NCBI RefSeq assembly: GCF_001625215.2
Contig: NC_030386.2
Coordinates: forward strand, 36,707,296 to 36,771,295
Direction: 5' to 3'
DNA from: Daucus carota subsp. sativus
Taxonomy: Eukaryota > Streptophyta > Magnoliopsida > Apiales > Apiaceae
DNA: 64,000 nucleotides
Shown here one piece after another: positions 60,525 to 64,000 of the stretch. A program made the translations under genes and the position numbers. Below the pieces are notes generated by a model, which made no database searches, was not told the origin of the DNA, and was given only the letters and a program-made list of their open reading frames with translations. Positions within the stretch are counted from its first letter, which is position 1; every line of letters starts with the position of its first letter.

Positions 60525-61101
60525 TAGGGATGGGCACGGGGCACTTCGGAGGCGGGGAGTGCTATCCCCGACCCCGATCCCCGCCCCAAATGGGGAACGG
60601 GATCCCGCGGGGTTTCGGCGAATTTTATTTTTTAATAAAAACATAATAATTTTATAATATATAATATACTTTTTAATTAAAAAACAAACTACAAACTCCT
60701 AATATAATAATAAAATAATATTATCTTATATTTTCAACCTCAAATCATATTAAAATTGATTTATAATATAAATAAACAATAATTTAAAATTATAAAATAT
60801 ATTATATTACAATATATTTATAATCAATCAATAAAAATAAAGATTATTTTTTACTTTTAATTATATTATAAAGTTTATCTATTTTTAATAATATATTTAG
60901 TATAATATATATAAATATATTATTATTTATATATATATATATAATCGGGTCGGAGATCGGAGCGCGGAGACACCAATCCCCGACCCCGGCCCGATCTCCG
61001 AATTTTTTATAAACCTTTCCCCGATCCCCTCCCCGCCCCCCCCATCCCCGATCCGAACCGGGCGGGGATCGGGTTGGGATCGAGCGGGGAATCCCGCCCT
61101 A
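60525..61101. mobile_element. hAT-type MITE, 577 bp, with perfect 8-bp target duplication
   Basis: Starts TAGGGATGGGCACGGGGC and ends GGGAATCCCGCCCTA, so the termini are imperfect inverted repeats starting TAGGG. The flanking 8-mer TGTAAAAC occurs at 60517-60524 and 61102-61109. Very GC-rich arms with many GGGGATCGGG/CCCCGATCCC repeats surround an AT-rich centre. No transposase. It ends about 200 bases upstream of the DUF7722 gene. Confidence 0.87.
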
Positions 61102-61243
61102 TGTAAAACAAGTCCGATCAAACTTACTAGTTACCGACGCTTGGTTACTTGTAACACTCTAGTTTACAGCTGGCAGGTTACTGTCGCGCAGGAATATATT
61201 AGTTTTGTAACCGACTTTTGCGGAGGTTTGCAGCTTCCAATCC

Positions 61244-61250
61244 TATAAAT
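61244..61250 (+). promoter_or_regulatory. Candidate TATA box of the DUF7722-type gene
   Basis: TATAAAT, 74 bases upstream of the ATG at 61318, in the right direction. Position fits a short 5' UTR. Confidence 0.5.
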
Positions 61251-61317
61251 TCATACTCGTTCGTTAAATCACTCGCCTAATATTCTACAACTTACTCGCA
61301 ATACTCTTACAAGAATT

Positions 61318-61581
61318 ATGGCGGTTGGGTTGGATGGGTCAAGCAATGGCTCACTGCTTCCTCTCAGCCGTGGCAAGATGACTACAAAATATGGCGGCCA
61401 TGCAGCAGCTTCATCGTGCTTGTTTCAGATGCCAGTTCACTATCCGAGGTACTCCAAATCGGACTATGAAAACATGCCCGAATGGCAGCTTGATCGCTTG
61501 CTCTCTCAATACGCCCTTCCCTGCACCGGAAGCTTGGATCAAAAGAAGAGGTTTGCTATGGGTGCTTTCCTGTGGGACTAA
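61318..61581 (+). CDS. Small plant protein, DUF7722-type
   Basis: 87 residues in one exon, starting MAVGLDGSSNGS. The C-terminal half (HYPRYSKSDYENMPEWQLDR, then LLSQYALP and KKRFAMGAFLW) matches the conserved core of a plant-only family of small proteins of unknown function, which I know as DUF7722. The N-terminal half is variable and polar. No signal peptide or membrane span. A TATA box lies 74 bases upstream, so the gene is probably expressed. Confidence 0.75.
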   Translation: MAVGLDGSSNGSLLPLSRGKMTTKYGGHAAASSCLFQMPVHYPRYSKSDYENMPEWQLDRLLSQYALPCTGSLDQKKRFAMGAFLWD

Positions 61582-61884
61582 TTTGTTATTAGCCTTGTAG
61601 CTGATATTACTTTGGAAAATTGATCTCCGTTAGGGCCGATTAATCTTTTGATATTGATATATCTTTATTATTCAATTAATTTGTGATCAATTAATTACTT
61701 TTTGATTGATTGTTTCATATTTTCAATCTAATTTCCGCTTCTTAATAAAATTGAAGGTACGAGAGAAAGTAAAAAAAGTTGAATTGGTACGAAATTATAG
61801 TGATGAGATCATGAAAAATTAGATACAGAAGAAAATGAAATATTCTCTCCCAACTTAGAAATGTGATTTTTAACATAGGTGTAA

Positions 61885-62601
61885 AAGCATCTCCAAACCT
61901 TTGATCCCAAGTTAATATTGGAATCATAATTAAATATATTATAATAATAGGTAAACAATATTTCAACCGTTCATTTTTTTTTTAAATCTAAAATTCAGCC
62001 AATCACACAATATTCAATAATTATAATATATTCGCGTGAAAGAGGGCGGGAAGAACGAGGAATAGGCTCTTCAACTGTTTTAATTGCTAAATTATTCGCG
62101 ATTACACATCTCCAACCATCTAAAACCCACCCTGGTTAAAAGGTGAGTTGACATACTTAAAATAAAAAAAATTTAGCCAACAACTCCAAAAACTCAACTC
62201 CAACCATGCTCAGCTGTTGTCTATAAATTTAGTCAACCTCCTATGGATGACTAAATTTGTCGAACATTTACTGGTCTCAACAACTCCAAAAACTCAACTC
62301 CAACCATGCTCAGCTGTTGTCTATAAATTTAGTCAACCTCCTATGGATGACTAAATTTGTCGAACATTTACTGGTCTGTAAGAAAATCTGTAGGAAGATT
62401 GTACATCATTTATTACTATATTAACTGATATATTCTATTTTAACAATTTAAAATATTAATAACATACTATTTTTAAATTATAGCCAACCCATATAGCCAG
62501 TACCATTGAAGCAAAATGTCTTACAGGTTCAGCAAATTTTACATAATATCTTACAGGTCCAATTTAGCCAACGATTATAGCCAACGCCGTTGGAGATGCT
62601 C
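61885..62601. mobile_element. Tourist-like MITE copies, nested or composite, with 100-bp tandem duplication
   Basis: The right end GTTGGAGATGCTC is followed by TAA (62602-62604). A left end AAGCATCTCCAAACC at 61885 is preceded by TAA (61882-61884), and a second left-end-like sequence (ACATCTCCAACCATC) lies at about 62106. Internal sequence (CAGCAAATTTTACATAAT) matches the family of the element at 6864-7271. So this is either one long element or one copy inside another. It contains the perfect duplication at 62178-62377. Confidence 0.6.
62178..62377. repeat. Perfect 100-bp tandem duplication
   Basis: 62178-62277 and 62278-62377 are identical over 100 bases (beginning CAACAACTCCAAAAACTC, ending TTTACTGGTCT). 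It lies inside MITE sequence. Identity implies a recent event or an assembly artefact. Confidence 0.95.
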
Positions 62602-62604
62602 TAA

Positions 62605-63138
62605 CTATTTCTAACCGGAAGAAAATTCCGTATCCAGCAATAATTTGACGAGATCAAATTCATTCTTTAACAATTTTGCTAAGTCGGAAATTTAAATTTA
62701 GTGACTTCGTAAAAAACCAAGACTCAATTAATCATCAAAAGATAAGTTTATTTTCTTTTTAAGATTTTTTCCTGAATAATAATAAATATTTAAAATTTTT
62801 ATCAAGAAAAAATTTTAAAAAATTAAACAACTGTACTTTACAAGACAAGAGAATTAATATTCCAAAAAAAAAAAAAGACAAGAGAATTAAAGTATATATT
62901 ATGCAGCTGAATATTAAACACTGATTTACCGTCACTGTGGGCCGGTTAGGAAACCTATTAACTTTTTACCATTACTGGCCCACGACCGTTCTCTTGTTAG
63001 TGTTAGTGGCTTTAGTGCCCGTTTAATTTGGAGCCAAAATAGTGGCGGATTATTTGCCTTTCATTCCCCCTCTTCCTCCCCAAAAAACAATAAATTTGAC
63101 ACAACTTTGACGTCTCTCTCCACTCCCAGACGTGAAGA
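62605..63138. other. Intergenic, upstream of the right-edge gene
   Basis: AT-rich at first; the last 100 bases (CT-rich, TCTCCACTCCC) look like promoter/5' UTR of the gene starting at 63139. A short AAGACAAGAGAATTAA duplication lies at 62840-62890. Confidence 0.45.
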
Positions 63139-63191
63139 ATGTCGTCGATTCCTCCTAAATCATTCTCCATAGCCGCTTCCGCACCAACGCC
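63139..63191 (+). CDS. Probable first coding exon of a gene cut by the right edge (F-box-like layout)
   Basis: ATG opens MSSIPPKSFSIAASAPT and is followed after 53 bases by a strong donor (CC|GTGAGT). The F-box gene's first exon is 56 bases, starts MSMNPSQLDSASTPPA, and also ends in phase 2 before GTGAGT. The two look paralogous. No F-box-encoding second exon is visible in the remaining 800 bases, so the product is unconfirmed. An acceptor at about 63602 does not open a long frame. Confidence 0.4.
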
Positions 63192-64000
63192 GTGAGTTTT
63201 GTTCAACTGGGCTCCTTTTTTTTTCTTTTTTTTTTTTCTGTACTTGAATACACCAACTTGTATAGTTGTTTGTGATTTGCCACTAGGGATGTCTTTTTGT
63301 TATGATTTCTCTTTGTGTTTTAGGTTTTACTAAAAACATCTAAGTGGGTACAGTGTAAATTTGCCCCAGTTCGATTCAGTTACGTGTACTTAAGTTTACA
63401 ATGATCGAACTTAGTGCCCTTGGAAAAAAATTGGGGATATACTGCACCGGCCTAAACAGATGTACAAAGAATAAAAATAAGCAATGAAAAATAAATTGAT
63501 GGGAGTAAGTTTTTTAATATATGAAAGTTTGCAGAATATCTCTTGCTTTTAATTATTACTCGTATATACAAGTGTTCTCACCAATTTTCTTTTGAATCCG
63601 CAGCATGATTGCATTATGCCTCCTTTGTTGTGTGACATAAAGTATTTTATTGTGCTTTTTTTCCCGGGATGGATATACTTCATTTGCTTAATTTTGTTTG
63701 TTTTACAACATACTTTATCTGTTTGATTTTGTTTGATTTATAACATATATTCTTGCATAAACAAATATCCTGAACTTACAAGTGCTTACAGTTTTGAAAT
63801 AAGTGTTATTGGGACTATAATTTACGTTAGAGTTTCAGGCGTAGGTAGATTTAGGGGCTGGTATAACACATCAACATATAATGCGGCATTCACTTTGATG
63901 AACTTTGTTTTATCTTTTAAACTATAAACTGTTGTATTATTCAACTATTAGCTACATCTGTATTTGGATATTTAAACTGCTGTCTGTTATTTCTTTCATC
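63192..64000 (+). other. Probable intron of the right-edge gene
   Basis: T-rich DNA typical of a plant intron, with no coding exon that fits phase 2. One 64-codon ORF (63733-63927) shows no known domain. Confidence 0.35.

Noticed and set aside
62178..62377. Tandem repeat considered as CRISPR-like or satellite array
   Set aside because: Only two abutting 100-bp copies without spacers, inside a MITE in a plant genome.
1..64000. A coordinated multi-gene system (gene cluster, defence island or biosynthetic cluster)
   Set aside because: The genes belong to unrelated families with independent promoters and mixed orientation; nothing in their order suggests a joint function.

Overview
The window is nuclear DNA from a flowering plant, almost certainly a eudicot. 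Genes are split by GT-AG introns, intergenic DNA is very AT-rich, and MITEs, Helitrons and an Au-type SINE fragment sit in introns and spacers. I cannot name the species. I see no operons, ribosome-binding sites, CRISPR arrays, rRNA genes or tRNA genes. Exon limits below come from reading splice signals together with codon phase; transcript ends are approximate.

Layout. (1) 55-9260, minus: the 5' two thirds of a CNGC1-type cyclic nucleotide-gated channel gene; its C-terminal exons lie beyond the left edge. (2) 9300-12480: divergent intergenic DNA holding a 1.3 kb Helitron. (3) About 12500-22800, plus: a PP2C-type phosphatase (PP2C76-like), with a hAT MITE in its 5' intron. (4) About 23900-27740, plus: a J-domain protein with a C-terminal DUF3444 region, coding region uninterrupted. 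(5) 29651-31776, minus: a six-span membrane protein of unknown function. (6) 34333-36533, minus: a bHLH gene that is a clear SPEECHLESS (SPCH) homologue, with the proline-directed phosphosite cluster of the MAPK target domain. (7) 36.9-48.0 kb: a gene-poor stretch with MITE-like foldbacks and two Helitron ends. (8) 48457-54369, plus: an uncharacterised coiled-coil, acidic, probably nuclear protein; its last intron carries transposon debris and gene-like ORF fragments. (9) 55947-57605, plus: an F-box protein. (10) 58076-59469, minus: a C2H2 zinc-finger protein of the At1g75710 type, convergent with the F-box gene. (11) 61318-61581, plus: a small DUF7722-type protein. (12) 63139-63191, plus: a likely first exon of a further gene laid out like the F-box gene and cut by the right edge.

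The genes look like ordinary, unlinked plant functions (ion channel, phosphatase, co-chaperone, stomatal-lineage regulator, F-box adaptor), not a cluster or pathway. I found no convincing new biological system. The points most worth a second look are the SPCH phosphosite domain, the uncharacterised coiled-coil protein with foreign-looking ORFs in its intron, the zinc-finger/PARP-like family member, and a set of transposons whose termini and target-site duplications can be read to the base.
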